Below, one piece after another: positions 35,241 through 45,961 of a stretch of 64,000 nucleotides of DNA. The position numbers and the translations under genes are program-made. The notes beneath the pieces were generated by a model, which saw nothing but the letters and a program-made list of their open reading frames with translations, searched no databases and was not told the DNA's origin. The first letter of the stretch is position 1, and every line of letters starts with the position of its first letter. This stretch comes from Carettochelys insculpta (taxonomy: Eukaryota > Chordata > Testudines > Carettochelyidae), in assembly GCF_033958435.1 (NCBI RefSeq), contig NC_134137.1, positions 175,287,501 to 175,351,500 of the forward strand. The letters are read 5' to 3'.

Positions 35241-35329
35241 AGTCCTCCATTGAAACTACAAAGGGCGCGATCCATAGTCTATGCAGACTGAAGGATGCCT
35301 ACTACTCTGTGAGCACTGTTGATTTGTTC

Positions 35330-37329
35330 TTTCCATTGGGTTCTTGACTAAACCCTATATGCATAATTTTAAATGTGAAATATATAATAGAAAACAAATG
35401 CCTTGATCTCAAGGACTCACATGTTAACGTATGATACTAAAGACCCTACTCCTGCAATGTGCTCTGAATAGTTTGGTCTTCTTCAGCACAGTTTCATGTA
35501 GATTTACGTCTCTGCTCACACACAGCTCCTTGCAGGAATGTGGCCTCCCCTTGTTATATGTATCAGGGAATGCCTTTTAGACTCTAAACTTTTAATGTGA
35601 GGAAAACAGTTAAAAGAATAGACTGTGGTTTCCCTGCCTATGAGTCGCGATTACATTTGAAAAGGGTCTCAGGCTGGGCTGAGCAGCTCCACAGGTAGCT
35701 CTTAAGAAGCCATTCACACTCCTGAAGTGGTTCTCAACTTCTTAATCGGATTAACAGCCTTCAGGCAGTTAAGCCATCAGTTAAATTGAGAACCATTTCA
35801 GTTGCAGGGCAGAGAACTGCATACCTGAGGAGCAGCGCCCAGCTCAGGGAAGCTGGGGGCCTGGGTCCAAGGTTGGGAGGGAGGACTCAGCTCCCTGGCG
35901 TCCAGCCTCTGCAGCAGGTGAGGTCCCCCACAGCCCTCAGCAGGGTTCCCATGGCTGGCTCATCTGGCCAGGGCTCTGCACCACCCAGATTCCAGCCATG
36001 GGTGCAGGTCAGGGTTTCCTCCCTGGCCCTAGCAAGATTTCCTGCTTCTGGAGCTGCCAATGGAGCTCTGCCCCAGCTGGCTTCCAGCCATGGGGGGGTG
36101 GGGTCTGCCCCCAGGTCCCAGCAGGGGTTCCCTCAGCTGGCTATGCTGGCCAGGGCTCTGCCTTAGCTGTGTGCTCATCTGCAGAATGAGTGGCGGGTGA
36201 ATGAGGACTTGAAGGGGAAGGAGTGAGAGATACATGTGCAGTATGAACATGCGGATGGAATGAAAGTGGGTGCGGAATGAGTGTTCAGTGGTATGTTTGG
36301 AAAGAATGAATGGAGTAGCACGCACAGGCAAGGTCCGAGTACAGGGGCAAATTAAAACCTACAGGGATTTTACTGTGTGTGCAAATGTTGGCAGACGCCA
36401 TTGTCACATCCATTTGTTGGGTATTATTTGAAATATGACCCAATCCTGTAATGTCGTAGGCATGAATAGCTTTAGACGCGTAGCCCAATGGCATCAAAGA
36501 CCTAGCTGGTAAACACCCTTGCTTGTAAACTCGATATTATGGTAACAACTAGATATTTCAACAGAGATCAAGACTCTATGGCTAGGCACTGCATAAATGC
36601 ATAGTAAGATACAGTCCTTTCCAGGGGTGGTGGGTAAAGGCCCAGCTAGGGAAGGTATGTGCCAACCCTGCCCCTTCTGCCAAGGGCCCTGGCCCTTCCA
36701 TAACCTCTCCACCCCTCATGGACTCAAGCCCAGCTCCCATCCCAGGTTACCCTCCCAGCCCCCGGCCATCCCCAGACTCCTTAGTGTTGCCCGTCCCAGT
36801 GGGTGGCATGGCCTCACCCTTCCAGGCTGGCAAGTGTCCAGGCCAGCTTCAAGTCACAGAGGGTCAGGGCTCCTCTGCACCCCCGGCCAGGGTTCCTGCT
36901 GCTGGTGATCGCCAGTCAGTGTTCTGTGCCCCACCTGGTTTCCAGCCACTCGCCCCTCACAGCTGATGCCCCTCCCTCCCTGCCCCGAAACAAGCTGCTA
37001 ATGTGGCTCACAGCAGCCCATTGGTACCCGAGGGGAAAAAGAGCAGCACTGCCTGCAGCCCACCTTCCAAGCTGGACAGGGAGGGCGTGGCAGCTATTTA
37101 CAAGCAAGCACCATCAGGAGGGGGAGGAGCTCTCTTCCTGTCCTGCTCTGCACTCCCTCAGCTGCGTGCCTGAGGCAAGTGCCTCAGTCACCTCACCCTA
37201 GTTACAGCCTTGCTGTCAGCACACCCACCTCCTGCCCTCCCCTGCTTCCTGCGTGGCCCTGCCACAGACCCCTTCTGCATGTGAGCTGGGGAGAACCAGA
37301 CACAGTCCCCACTCCCAGCCAGTGTAAGC
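35330..37329. other. No gene seen; G+C-rich degenerate repeats
   Basis: Two G+C-rich blocks (35830-36190 and 36700-37000) share words such as CCAGCCATGGG, GGCCAGGGCTCTGC and TTCCAGCC, suggesting a decayed minisatellite-like transposon interior. A hAT-end-like phrase (CACCCTAGTTACAGCC) lies near 37192-37208. All frames here are composition artefacts. Confidence 0.5.
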
Positions 37330-37445
37330 AGTGTATTGTTGATGTATTTTCCCTTTTTCTATAAAACAATTACTATGAATATATTTATGGGGGGTCCAAT
37401 TTTATATTCTTGCCTCAGGTGCAAAATTAGCTAGTTACAGCACTG
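37330..37445 (+). mobile_element. hAT-like element end, copy 2
   Basis: It ends in AGCTAGTTACAGCACTG, the complement of the start of copy 1 at 30291. The shared block is about 110 bp and includes ATTACTATGAATATATTTATG. Confidence 0.6.
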
Positions 37446-37547
37446 GAATATTTAATAAAATATCACTTAACTGCACCATTGGGCACTGTGTAAATAATAA
37501 CCAATATGTGTGATGCCACCATAAATCTGGTGAGGCATAATCATAAC

Positions 37548-37813
37548 AGCCATTTCTACACAGGCCACTTTCTTTGAAAGCAGCATGGTAATTCACAGCC
37601 CAAAATATGCTAAGGAGGCACAGATACAAATTCCCTGTGTCCCATTAGCATAACGTCACGTGATTTGGAGTCCGGAAAACCATTCTTCCAGATTCCAAAA
37701 TGCTGTTTAGAAGCGTGGCCCCTGGGTGGGGGTCGTCCACAAAGAAGTCCTTCTTCCGGAGGCCCCTTCTTCCCAAAAATTTTTTGAAGAAAGTGGCCTG
37801 TGTAGAAATGGCC
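37548..37813. mobile_element. MITE with ~25-bp inverted ends
   Basis: Left AGCCATTTCTACACAGGCC continues to ACTTTCTTT; the right end is its near-perfect complement ending GGCCTGTGTAGAAATGGCC. It contains ATTAGCATAA in the middle, as the other palindromic MITEs do. Flanking triplets AAC and AAT nearly match. Confidence 0.8.
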
Positions 37814-38129
37814 AATGTGTGCATGAATTTTAGTAAAGCAGTGATCTGGTGTTAGTTTGGCGCAATCTTACTGTGTGTATGTGTTTTTGTTACCAATACA
37901 GTATGGGATTGTAAAATTCATTTTGCCCTGTATTTGAAAAAATGACTTAAACAAAAAGAAAGTATGGTGACAAATACATCTAGTATGGATTTACTTTGAT
38001 AATGACAGCAGGAGTGGAAAGGCCGCAGAGCGTCATATGCATGGAAGTTCTTTCCAATGAACCCCTGAAGCCAAATAAATTGCAATGTCATTTAAATACC
38101 AAACACCATATTTTTAAGAGCAGAGATGT

Positions 38130-39745
38130 GAATTCTTTTTAAACAAAAAGCAGAAGGTGTCAAGAAATGCCGGCTTGATGCTGATGGGTCTTATCATCAA
38201 CAAAACTTAGCTGCTATAGAAGCCTCATACATTGTAGCACTGAAAATTGAGAAACCTAAGGAAGTGCATAGCATAGCCAAGGATCTAATAGTTCCCTGTG
38301 CCAATGAGACTGTCTGCCTTTTGGTAGGTGCAGATGCTTTGAAAATGTTGCAACCTTTATCCATGTCCAATAACACAATTAAGCATAGAATTACCGACGT
38401 GTCTAATGACATCAAATCTTAGGTCACTGAAGAAATTAAAAATTCCTCTGGAGGATTATTTAGTATGCAGCTTAATGAGACAACTGATGTGTGTAATCTT
38501 GCACAACTGAGGATGTATGTACGATATGTTAAAAATGAATATGTAAAAGAATTTTGTTCTGCAAACTGTTGGAAACTACAACCACTGCACAAGATGTATT
38601 CAGTATCCTGAATATTTTCTTTGAAGAGCATTCCATAGAATAGAAAAACTTGTGTGGCATTTGCAGAGATGGGGCTCTTGCTATGCTTGGTCGCAAGTCA
38701 GGATTCCAAACCCTGGTTAAAAACATTTCTCCAAAAGTAATCAAAACTCACTGTTTTATCCATCAGAAAGTACTAGCAACTAAAACTTTACCTATTTCTT
38801 TGAACTAGGTACTTAATGACATTATTAAAGCTGTAGAGTTTATTAAGTCCAACGTACTCACAACTTACATATTTCAAAACCTTTGTTCAGAACTAAGTTC
38901 TTGCTATGAAGTATTATTCTTTCACACTGAAGTCAGGTGGCTGTCCAAAGGCAAAGTTCTAAACTGGGTGTTTGAGTTACGAAATGAACTTAAAACATTC
39001 ATGTCACAGAACAAAATGGAGTTTGAATATTTGTTTACAGAAAAAAAGAGTTTGTATAAAATAGCATACCTAGCAGACATTTTTGGACTACTAAATTATT
39101 TAAATGTGTCACTTCAAGGACCAAAGTCTACCATTATCGGATTATTGGAGAAAATAAAATCCTTCAGAATTAAACTCCAATTATAGATTTTAAAAATTGA
39201 TATAAACAAAATATATATCTTTCCAACCCTCAGAACCTTTCTTGAAGAAAGTACAAATGACATTAGTATTAATGACGATTTGTGGTTGTCGATACAGGAG
39301 CATTTGAGACATTTAAGTGATGAGCTACTCCAATATTTTCCAGATACAGATGAAAAGTTGTTTGCTCTTGCAACAAATCCCTTCCATGTGGATGTTTGTG
39401 ATGTACCTGAAATTGCCCAGGAGCAATTTATTGATATGATCAACAGCAATGAGATCAAAGCAGAGTTTTCAATTATGCCAAATAATCAGTTATGGATCAG
39501 ATGCAGAGTGGACTACCCACTTTTGTCAGAAGTTGTTTTGAGAATTTTACTTCCATTTCCAACTACATTCTTGTGTGAATTAGGCTTCTCAGATATGTTT
39601 ACGATAAAAACAAATATTGAAATAAATTGAACCTGGAAGATGATCTTAGATGCACACTTGCTACAATAATTCCAAGGATACAACAATTAGCAAAGCAAAT
39701 GCAAGCTCACCATCCCATTAGTTCAGGTGCAACTTCTGTTTTGTA
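38130..39745 (+). pseudogene. hAT-family transposase pseudogene (Charlie/ZBED5-like)
   Basis: Broken frames on the plus strand follow the order of a hAT transposase of the type that also gave rise to host ZBED5, FAM200 and SCAND3-like genes. A SLQL/SMQLNETTDV-like strand lies near 38460, then CGICRDGALA (38655) and EVRWLSKGKVL (38930). A FELRNELKTFM to KIAYLADIFGLLNYLNVSLQG block (38968-39120) follows. The C-terminal dimerisation region has YPLLSEVVLRILLPFPTTFLCE (39510-39580). Stops at 38420 (CAG to TAG likely), 38641 and 39184, and further shifts, prevent expression. It is probably linked to the hAT-like ends near 37445 and 40112. Confidence 0.82.
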
Positions 39746-39995
39746 AAATACTAAATTTTACTCGTTTTTTGAATGTGTACTTGTTTCTAATATTTTTGTA
39801 CCACCTGTGAATAAACTTTTAAGAATACAATACCTAGTTTTATTTAATTTCGGATGTGACTTCCCTAGCCCCCTCCAGCCCCTGAATGTGACTCCCCCAG
39901 CCCCAGATTGTGGGGTTTAGGCCAGGGGGACCGGTTTGGGGATGAGGGTCTTTCCCCCACCACAACTCTGATTAACTATAGTAAATGTAGTGTTG

Positions 39996-40112
39996 TTATT
40001 TTATTAATGTATTTCCCCTTTTCCATGAAATGACTATTATGAATATATAAACACGAGGGAGTGAAATTTTATATTTTTTCCTCAGACTCAAAATTAGCTA
40101 GTTATGGCACTG
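39996..40112 (+). mobile_element. hAT-like element end, copy 3
   Basis: It ends TAGCTAGTTATGGCACTG and matches copies 1 and 2. Its position 250 bp after the hAT transposase relic makes it a plausible right end of that element. Confidence 0.6.
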
Positions 40113-40160
40113 GCTCTCCTCCTCCTCCTCCTCCTCCTCCTCCCTCCCTCCCCCACCCCC
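40113..40160. repeat. (CTC)n microsatellite
   Basis: About ten CTC/CCT triplets followed by CCCTCCCTCCCC. It produces a poly-Gly frame on the minus strand that is not a gene. Confidence 0.9.
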
Positions 40161-40225
40161 ACTTTTTGAATTGTCTTGGGTCACCAAGTCTTCCTGTATT
40201 GCCAAAATGAGTCCCTGTCTGGAAC

Positions 40226-40520
40226 ATGTTGGGAACCACTGGAATAGGCAGAACCAAATAATGTAGAACAGTGATTCCCAACCTTTTCACTAGTGTGGAC
40301 CCCCAATCACCCCCAAACCCATCATGGTCAAACCCAGTTCTAGCCGCTATGTATACTTCATTAAATGAAAAAGGAAACCACAATATAAATTTTCAGACAA
40401 CAATTAATAACATTATTGGATTTAATTTAAAAATAATTTATTGTAATGTTGCAATTTATTTAAAACTTACGTTCTATGATCATTTTTATTTCTTTTATTT
40501 TTTTTTCACAGACCCCCTGC
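40226..40520. mobile_element. hAT-like ends back to back
   Basis: A right-end-like GTTGGGAACCACTGG at about 40228-40242 is followed by a left-end-like CAGTGATTCCCAACC at about 40269. CAGTGGTTCCCAAC-type ends are common for hAT elements. The second fragment runs to about 40520, where CACAGACCCCCTGCAGTACA lies. It contains several TTTATT words that serve as AATAAA on the minus strand. Confidence 0.6.
40437..40499 (-). promoter_or_regulatory. Candidate polyadenylation signals for B3GALT5
   Basis: Four AATAAA hexamers on the minus strand (complements at 40437-40442, 40455-40460, 40485-40490 and 40494-40499) lie 310-375 bp after the B3GALT5 stop. They fall inside a hAT-like fragment. A+T-rich DNA yields this word often, so use is not established. 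Confidence 0.35.
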
Positions 40521-40810
40521 AGTACACTGATCTCGTATATATGAAATTGATATTGTTTTCTTATTCAAACTGAAGAAATGGAAACACTGGAGCATTTGTA
40601 GCTGGACACAGAAACTTATCATTATATATCCCAGTCTATTGTGCAAATCTTTAATAATACAAATCCTTAGATCCATGTAAAAAGGCAAATTAAATTATTA
40701 ACTGGCAAATCCACTTTAAATAATGGTTAGGCCAGTCAAATATTGGCCATATGGTAACCTTAGTAAGGACTGGTCCTGTTGCTTTTTGCCCATTGGTTCA
40801 CTCAATTATT

Positions 40811-41767
40811 TCAAACATCTGGGCATTTTTCATCTATTGATCTCTCCAATGCATCCCAGTAAATCAATAGCTCATAAGGTTTAATACCATGGGATGTCAC
40901 AATTTTCTTGAAGCGACAAATAGAAAACTTAACTCTATCTGCAAAGAATGTCTGTTCTGAATGAAGTTCCTCAAGGCTGATTTTTAGTTTATCAAGACAC
41001 AGTCCTATGAAAACATCCTCCAGTTTAATAAAAGGGATACTTTTTGAAATATTATAAACCTGACTAGCAACATCAGTGGAGAAGACATAACCAGTCCCTG
41101 AACAAAATGGAGGATACCTGCTTCCTGGATATTCTTTTCTGGTCACATACCATTTACTGAATATGTTTCGTATTGGGGAATCATTCATCTTTAAAAGGCC
41201 TGTGAAGAATCTAGTGCTTCTGTTTTTTCTTAAAAGAAGTTCATTTAGGTGAAAGATATTGACAAACATATCCGTATCTGTTTTCATCACGAACTTGGAC
41301 TGACTGCAAAATTTGTGAACCCATTCAATTCCCATCATTGTCTTTAAAGTCAAATTGTAATAGGTATCTAAAAAATTCTTCTGGATGATATCTCTAAATT
41401 TCTGAGTTTCAGAAATAATACCCGTTTGATCACTTTGGTTCGTGGTCGTCCCCAGAAGAAAATACGTCACAATGTGGTTGCCAGCAACTACTCTGTGTTT
41501 CCCCCATGTTTGACGGACAGCCATCCTAGCTGCATATTGGCCAGGTGATGATGTCACAAGGAGTACCAGGAAGGGAGGAGTCCTACTGCAATCTATATCC
41601 GGCAAATATGAAAAGTTTCCGGTATCTATTATGGAAGTCAAGAATGTGGCCTCTTCCCTCTTTTGATAGAACATACAGATTTCAGTCAAATTCAGATGGA
41701 TAAAAACTGAACAAACAAAGGCCAGTGTTACTAAGCAAAAAATAATTCTGTATTTCTTCAAAGCCAT
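40811..41767 (-). CDS. B3GALT5: Beta-1,3-galactosyltransferase 5-like, complete coding exon
   Basis: A 318-residue Golgi type II membrane enzyme of glycosyltransferase family 31. The family adds galactose in beta-1,3 linkage to GlcNAc- or GalNAc-ending glycans (type 1 chains and some glycolipids). Residues 8-26 form a signal-anchor segment after a short basic tail (MALKKYR). Seen in order are DIDC/TPPFLVLLVTSS (57-74), RMAVRQTWGK (81-90), the NLTLKTMMGIEWV region (138-150), the metal-binding DTD in MKTDTDMF (164-166), FCSGTGYVFS (221-230) and KLEDVFIG (248-255). Sequons occur at N27, N51, N110, N138, N182 and N239. The length is close to the 310 of the human protein. The open frame extends 50 codons upstream, but a polypyrimidine tract and CAG directly precede the ATG at 41767, so upstream is intron and this start is chosen. 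No breaks are seen. Confidence 0.95.
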   Translation of the reverse strand: MALKKYRIIFCLVTLAFVCSVFIHLNLTEICMFYQKREEATFLTSIIDTGNFSYLPDIDCSRTPPFLVLLVTSSPGQYAARMAVRQTWGKHRVVAGNHIVTYFLLGTTTNQSDQTGIISETQKFRDIIQKNFLDTYYNLTLKTMMGIEWVHKFCSQSKFVMKTDTDMFVNIFHLNELLLRKNRSTRFFTGLLKMNDSPIRNIFSKWYVTRKEYPGSRYPPFCSGTGYVFSTDVASQVYNISKSIPFIKLEDVFIGLCLDKLKISLEELHSEQTFFADRVKFSICRFKKIVTSHGIKPYELLIYWDALERSIDEKCPDV

Positions 41768-41790
41768 CTGGAAGAAACAAAAGCAAATGG
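41768..41790 (-). promoter_or_regulatory. Splice acceptor before the B3GALT5 coding exon
   Basis: On the minus strand a T-rich run (TTTGCTTTTGTTTCTTCCAG) ends immediately before the ATG. This is a strong acceptor and implies that at least one non-coding 5' exon lies upstream (higher coordinates), as known for mammalian B3GALT5. Confidence 0.8.
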
Positions 41791-43044
41791 TATATTGGCA
41801 AATACTCTTGCTTCTTTGTATTCTAAACTCTGCGCTATTGTTTGGGGATTGAGCCGGCCCCACAAGATCCACACAGAAAGACCTACTGAGGTCAAGGGCA
41901 TCCATGCAGATACCCAAGGCCCAATCACAGGCTCTTTACTTCCAATATAATACTAGAATATCATGATCAAAATTACAATGTCAGGAACTCCCTCACCAGC
42001 TAGAGTTCAAAAGTGTCTCGAAAGACACACTTCTACAGTATCAATTGTGGAAAGCAGGATCTTAAGAGAAAGGATAGTAATAATAGCTTTATACCTTATT
42101 TCTCTGCCTATTGTTTGACAGGTGACTGTGCCCTAAGTCTGCAAGCATGGCCCAATGAGAAGGCCGAACTAAACCATCAGCCTATCCTTATCTCCACCAT
42201 GCCATTGATAATGGGAGCTGTATATTGATTCAGAATTTGCTTCTATGCTTTCATCCCTTTCTGGGGTCCTTAGGGAACAGACTGGAAGTCATGGTGGCCA
42301 TTTTGAAAAGGAATATTACAGAATTATTCATGCTTGGAAAAGAAGAGTATTCTCTGGTGATCTCTTAACCACAATTATCCACTCAGTACAAACCTTAATT
42401 TATAGAATAAGCCAGCAGAACCACAAAGTCTTAGTGGTGGTAAAATAAACCACTTTCACATTTGTAGCTTAACTCTGAGAAACAATTAAAATTGAATTAT
42501 TTATATGTGTACAAAGGCATGTTCCCAACATCCTTTGAAAACTGCAGTCAAAAATAACATTTAAGAACAGCTGTGAGTTTTATAACAAAGAGCTAAATAG
42601 GGCATAAAGACAAATGTATGAAATTACTTCTTCTAGGGCCACTTTCTAGCAAAAGAGGAAGACCTCGGACAATGTGGAGAAGACCTACTGAAACTGAAGA
42701 ACACAACTGGGGTACTCCTGGCGTCAGCGAGAAGTTTGGTCCCAAGACAGAGTGAAGTGGATGAGACTTGTAGCTGACCTCTGCTCCACTTGGAGTACAA
42801 GGGTTTAAGTCAAGCCAGTAAGTCAAGTGACAAGCGCTTTCAGATTCTGAATGTACTGTGTTATTCTACAGGATCTCAGTTTAAAATTTGCTTAAAACTA
42901 TTTCATTAGGGTGTTGCTGAAGATTATACAATCACAGCTGTAAAAAATCATCATCCTCCCACCCCACAAGTGCATAGGGGCACCAGTTTAATAATACTGC
43001 GTAGGGACCCATCAATCCTAAGGACAGCTCTCCTGCAGAGACAC
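41791..43044. other. Probable B3GALT5 5' intron; contains an LTR-like fragment
   Basis: No further exon is recognisable. The part at about 42630-42790 is a retroelement-like fragment in minus orientation. Confidence 0.5.
42630..42790 (-). mobile_element. LTR-like fragment, inverted relative of 44060-44700
   Basis: Bases 42683-42757 match the complement of 44118-44202 with few differences (shared core TTGGTCCCAAGACAGAGTG). The fragment is shorter and lacks the TATA and polyadenylation region seen in the other copy. Confidence 0.65.
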
Positions 43045-43047
43045 CAA

Positions 43048-43446
43048 GGCTGCTGCTACACTACCACTCTGCCATTGGAGGTGCCATGGTAATGAGGCAA
43101 TTCGAAGCAGGCTAATGAGGTGCTAACGTGCACATTCAGTGCCTCATTAGCATAATGACAGCTGCACAAAGTTCAAAGGGCAAACTTCAAATTGCAGATT
43201 GACAGTGAAGATGGGAGCAGCTTCAAAATAAGCACCCCACTTTGACATTCCCTTATTCCGATCTCGTTCTGCTTATTTCGAAGCTGCCCCCATTTTCACT
43301 GTCATTCTGCAATTCGAAATCTGTTCACATGGCTGCCATTATGCTAATGAGGTGCTGAATATGCACATTAGCACCTCGTTAGCCTGCTTCAAATTGCCTC
43401 ATTACCATGGCACCTCTGCCAGAAGAGTGGTAAAGTAGCAGCAGCC
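43048..43446. mobile_element. Palindromic MITE with CAA target duplication
   Basis: A 399-bp near-complete palindrome. The ends are GGCTGCTGCTACACTACC and the complement of GGCTGCTGCTACTTTACC. CAA flanks both sides (43045-43047 and 43447-43449). Both arms hold ATGCTAATGAGG followed by a GCACTGAAT/GTGCTGAAT word. Confidence 0.88.
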
Positions 43447-43449
43447 CAA

Positions 43450-44059
43450 GAAGTTCTCAGGATTTGGGAAAGAGAAAAAAATGGTACTATGGAGACAGCT
43501 CTTCCTCTCCACTTCCTCTTCATAGGGAAATTAGCTTGGCTCTCTCAAATTAATGTATTGGGATTCTACCTATTAAAGGAATTAGAAACACTGTAGTCTG
43601 TGCTAGCTTAACTGTAGCTTAAAATATAGTTTGAGTAAGAATGTGTTATGCTACAGCTATAGGTACTAAGAAGCCATGACAGTCTAGCTAATTTAGGCCC
43701 AAAAAGGCCTTCGCCTTTCTATCCGTCCCTTCAGCAGTGACACAAGCAGCCTGCCAGTCCAACATGGCATGAGGGGGACTTTTTGCCAAATGCTTTCCAC
43801 AAGAAAGGTTAAGGTCATATTAGTAATGGTAAGACGTGCTTAAATCTTCGCTATCCAGGGCACATTTCTGATGCCAATTGGTGCCCAAGTTTCCCCCAAC
43901 AGAAAAGGTGTGAAATTACCAATTGAATTCAGATGAAGGTCACTCAATGGTATTTCCCTCTCGACCTTTCATCAGAAACTTGGAAACATTCAGGTTGAGA
44001 TCATCAGGAAACTTGGGGTGTCAGCAATTGTCAAAGATTCTATGAGGTCAGACCCTAAT
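43450..44059. other. No gene seen
   Basis: Non-coding DNA between a MITE and an LTR-like segment. The U3 part of the latter may begin here, but no border is clear. Confidence 0.45.
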
Positions 44060-44700
44060 GTAATCACTATGTGATAATATGGGTATAAAGACCCCTTGCC
44101 GTTTGGGGGGAAGTGTGCCTCCACTTCACTCTGTCTTGGGACCAAACTTCTCACTGACTCCAGAAGTACCCCAGTTGTTGTCCTTCAGTTTCAGTATACC
44201 TTCTGCACGTTGGCTCATCACCGTAGTTGTCTTTCTCTCTCTCTACTATCTCCACTATCTCTTTTGATCTTTGCTGTCTTTTCTGGAACAATCTTTTGTT
44301 TCTCTTTTTCACCACTGCAATAAGTCCTTCCTCACCGATAGAAGTGAGCTTCTAGAGGGTTCAAAGGAATGTGTGAGTACTGCATCCTGCTTGCCTAGCA
44401 TAAGTTTAAACCATAATGGCAGTTTGTTAAGTAACTGGTATTGCTTTAAAATATTATTAAGTAAAATCCTTTGCTTGTCACCAGACACTAACTGTGTTAT
44501 ACACCTTCAGTTTGTATTTGTTAAGTGCTGCTTGAATATCATCGTGCTGATAAATAAACAAACCATAAGTGCTTCTAAAAATATTGTCTGTGTAATCACT
44601 GGAAGTCCCGAAAAACTCACCTCTAGCCTGAGACAGGCTCTGTCTCAGACTCCATTGTTAAATTGGGAGAGGTGCGAACCTAGAATCTTTAAACTTTAAG
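44060..44700 (+). mobile_element. LTR-like segment with TATA and polyA words
   Basis: TATAAAG at about 44090 is followed by a segment also present inverted at 42683-42757, then a T/C-rich stretch and AATAAA at about 44549-44554. This layout fits an ancient LTR (promoter, R, polyadenylation signal). No TG...CA border or second LTR in the same orientation is seen. Confidence 0.5.
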
Positions 44701-45521
44701 TCAGATTGGCAAGCCTTCCCAAATCCATAAATCCTACTACCTTTCCTCCCTGGGTCAACAACACATATGACTTGATACGAAGGCAAATTTACTTACTTCA
44801 GAGCCACAAATTTCTTGGGAGTTTAATCCTCTGATTAGAGTTGTTCTTTGTAGAATATCCAAAACTGCTTCATTTTCCTTCTTTTTCTTCAACTTGGATA
44901 CACACACAGAACTTCATGCCTGCGAAAGTCATGAAAACATCTTGTCACTAACATAAATGCGTTAAAGTTTTGAAAAACTGTTCTTGAAGTCAAATCCAGC
45001 TTGCTTTGCTCACATCAATGGTCACATTAATTTCAAGAAGACTTGTCTCAGGCATAAGACAAATAAGATTTAAGCCCTGCAATGAACTGCATGGTTGAAT
45101 TCAACTCTGTTGTGACCAGATACATATCCACTTCACATACTTTCTTCCATTCACATCTGTGAAAAACATTATGTAGTACTTCATCTAACACTTTCCTTAT
45201 CCTAACTCCTCCAAGGAACTAAACGTGATCTTAGCCAATAGTTATAAATAAATGTGTATGCATTCATTGAAGCAAGCACAAGTAGAGCTGACTACATAAT
45301 TAAGGCTGAATTAAAATTTCTATTGTAACCCTTCTTTTTTAATTGCTTTACATTTGCTTTCTTAAATTTTCAGCTTGTATGCCAAAATGTTCCATGACCA
45401 GTATAAACTCAAAGGTGAATTTACTGACTCTCCTCACCTTTTCAGAAATTTTGGTGTGAAATAATGATTCCCATATGCTCCAGTTAGACATCTTATTATC
45501 TAATAACTGAAGCTAAAACAT
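44701..45521. other. No gene seen; A+T-rich
   Basis: No coding or repeat family identified. Confidence 0.5.
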
Positions 45522-45524
45522 CAA

Positions 45525-45958
45525 GGCTGTGGCCACAGTAGCCTCCTCCTTTCGAAAGGGGCATGTTAATGAGGGATCATGGCACATGCTGATGAGGCAC
45601 TGACATGAATATGCAGCGCCTCATTAGCATAATGGCAGCCAGGCATGATTCGAAAGTGCCACTTTCGAAACTCATGCCGCCTGTATAGATGAGGGCCTTT
45701 TGAAAGGACCCCCTGATTTTGGAAGCCCCTTCTTCCCAAAACCAAATGGGAAGAAGGGGCTTTCCAAATCAGGTGGTTGTTTTGAAAGGCCCTGGCAACA
45801 CAGGCGGCATGCATTTTGAAAGTGGCACTATTGAATCGCACATGGCGGCCATCATGGTAATGAGGTGCTGCATACTCATGACAGCGCCTCCTTAGCATCT
45901 GCTGAAATTGCTCGTTACTCTGCCCCTTCCAAAAGGAGGGGCTAGTGTGGCCACAGGC
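45525..45958. mobile_element. Palindromic MITE with CAA target duplication, second copy
   Basis: A 434-bp palindrome ending GGCTGTGGCCACAGTAGCC and (inverted) GCCTGTGGCCACACTAGCC. CAA flanks both sides (45522-45524 and 45959-45961). Both arms carry ATGCTAATGAGG or relatives. The 157-codon minus frame is a palindrome artefact. Confidence 0.85.
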
Positions 45959-45961
45959 CAA

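Noticed and set aside
38968..39630. Host ZBED5/FAM200-like gene
   Set aside because: Stops and shifts across the whole coding region; no single exon remains open, so it is a transposase relic.
40102..40383. Glycine-rich 93-codon minus-strand frame
   Set aside because: Made by the (CTC)n microsatellite.
41768..41917. 50 extra N-terminal codons in frame with B3GALT5
   Set aside because: A strong splice acceptor ends right before the family-typical ATG, and the extra residues do not resemble the family.
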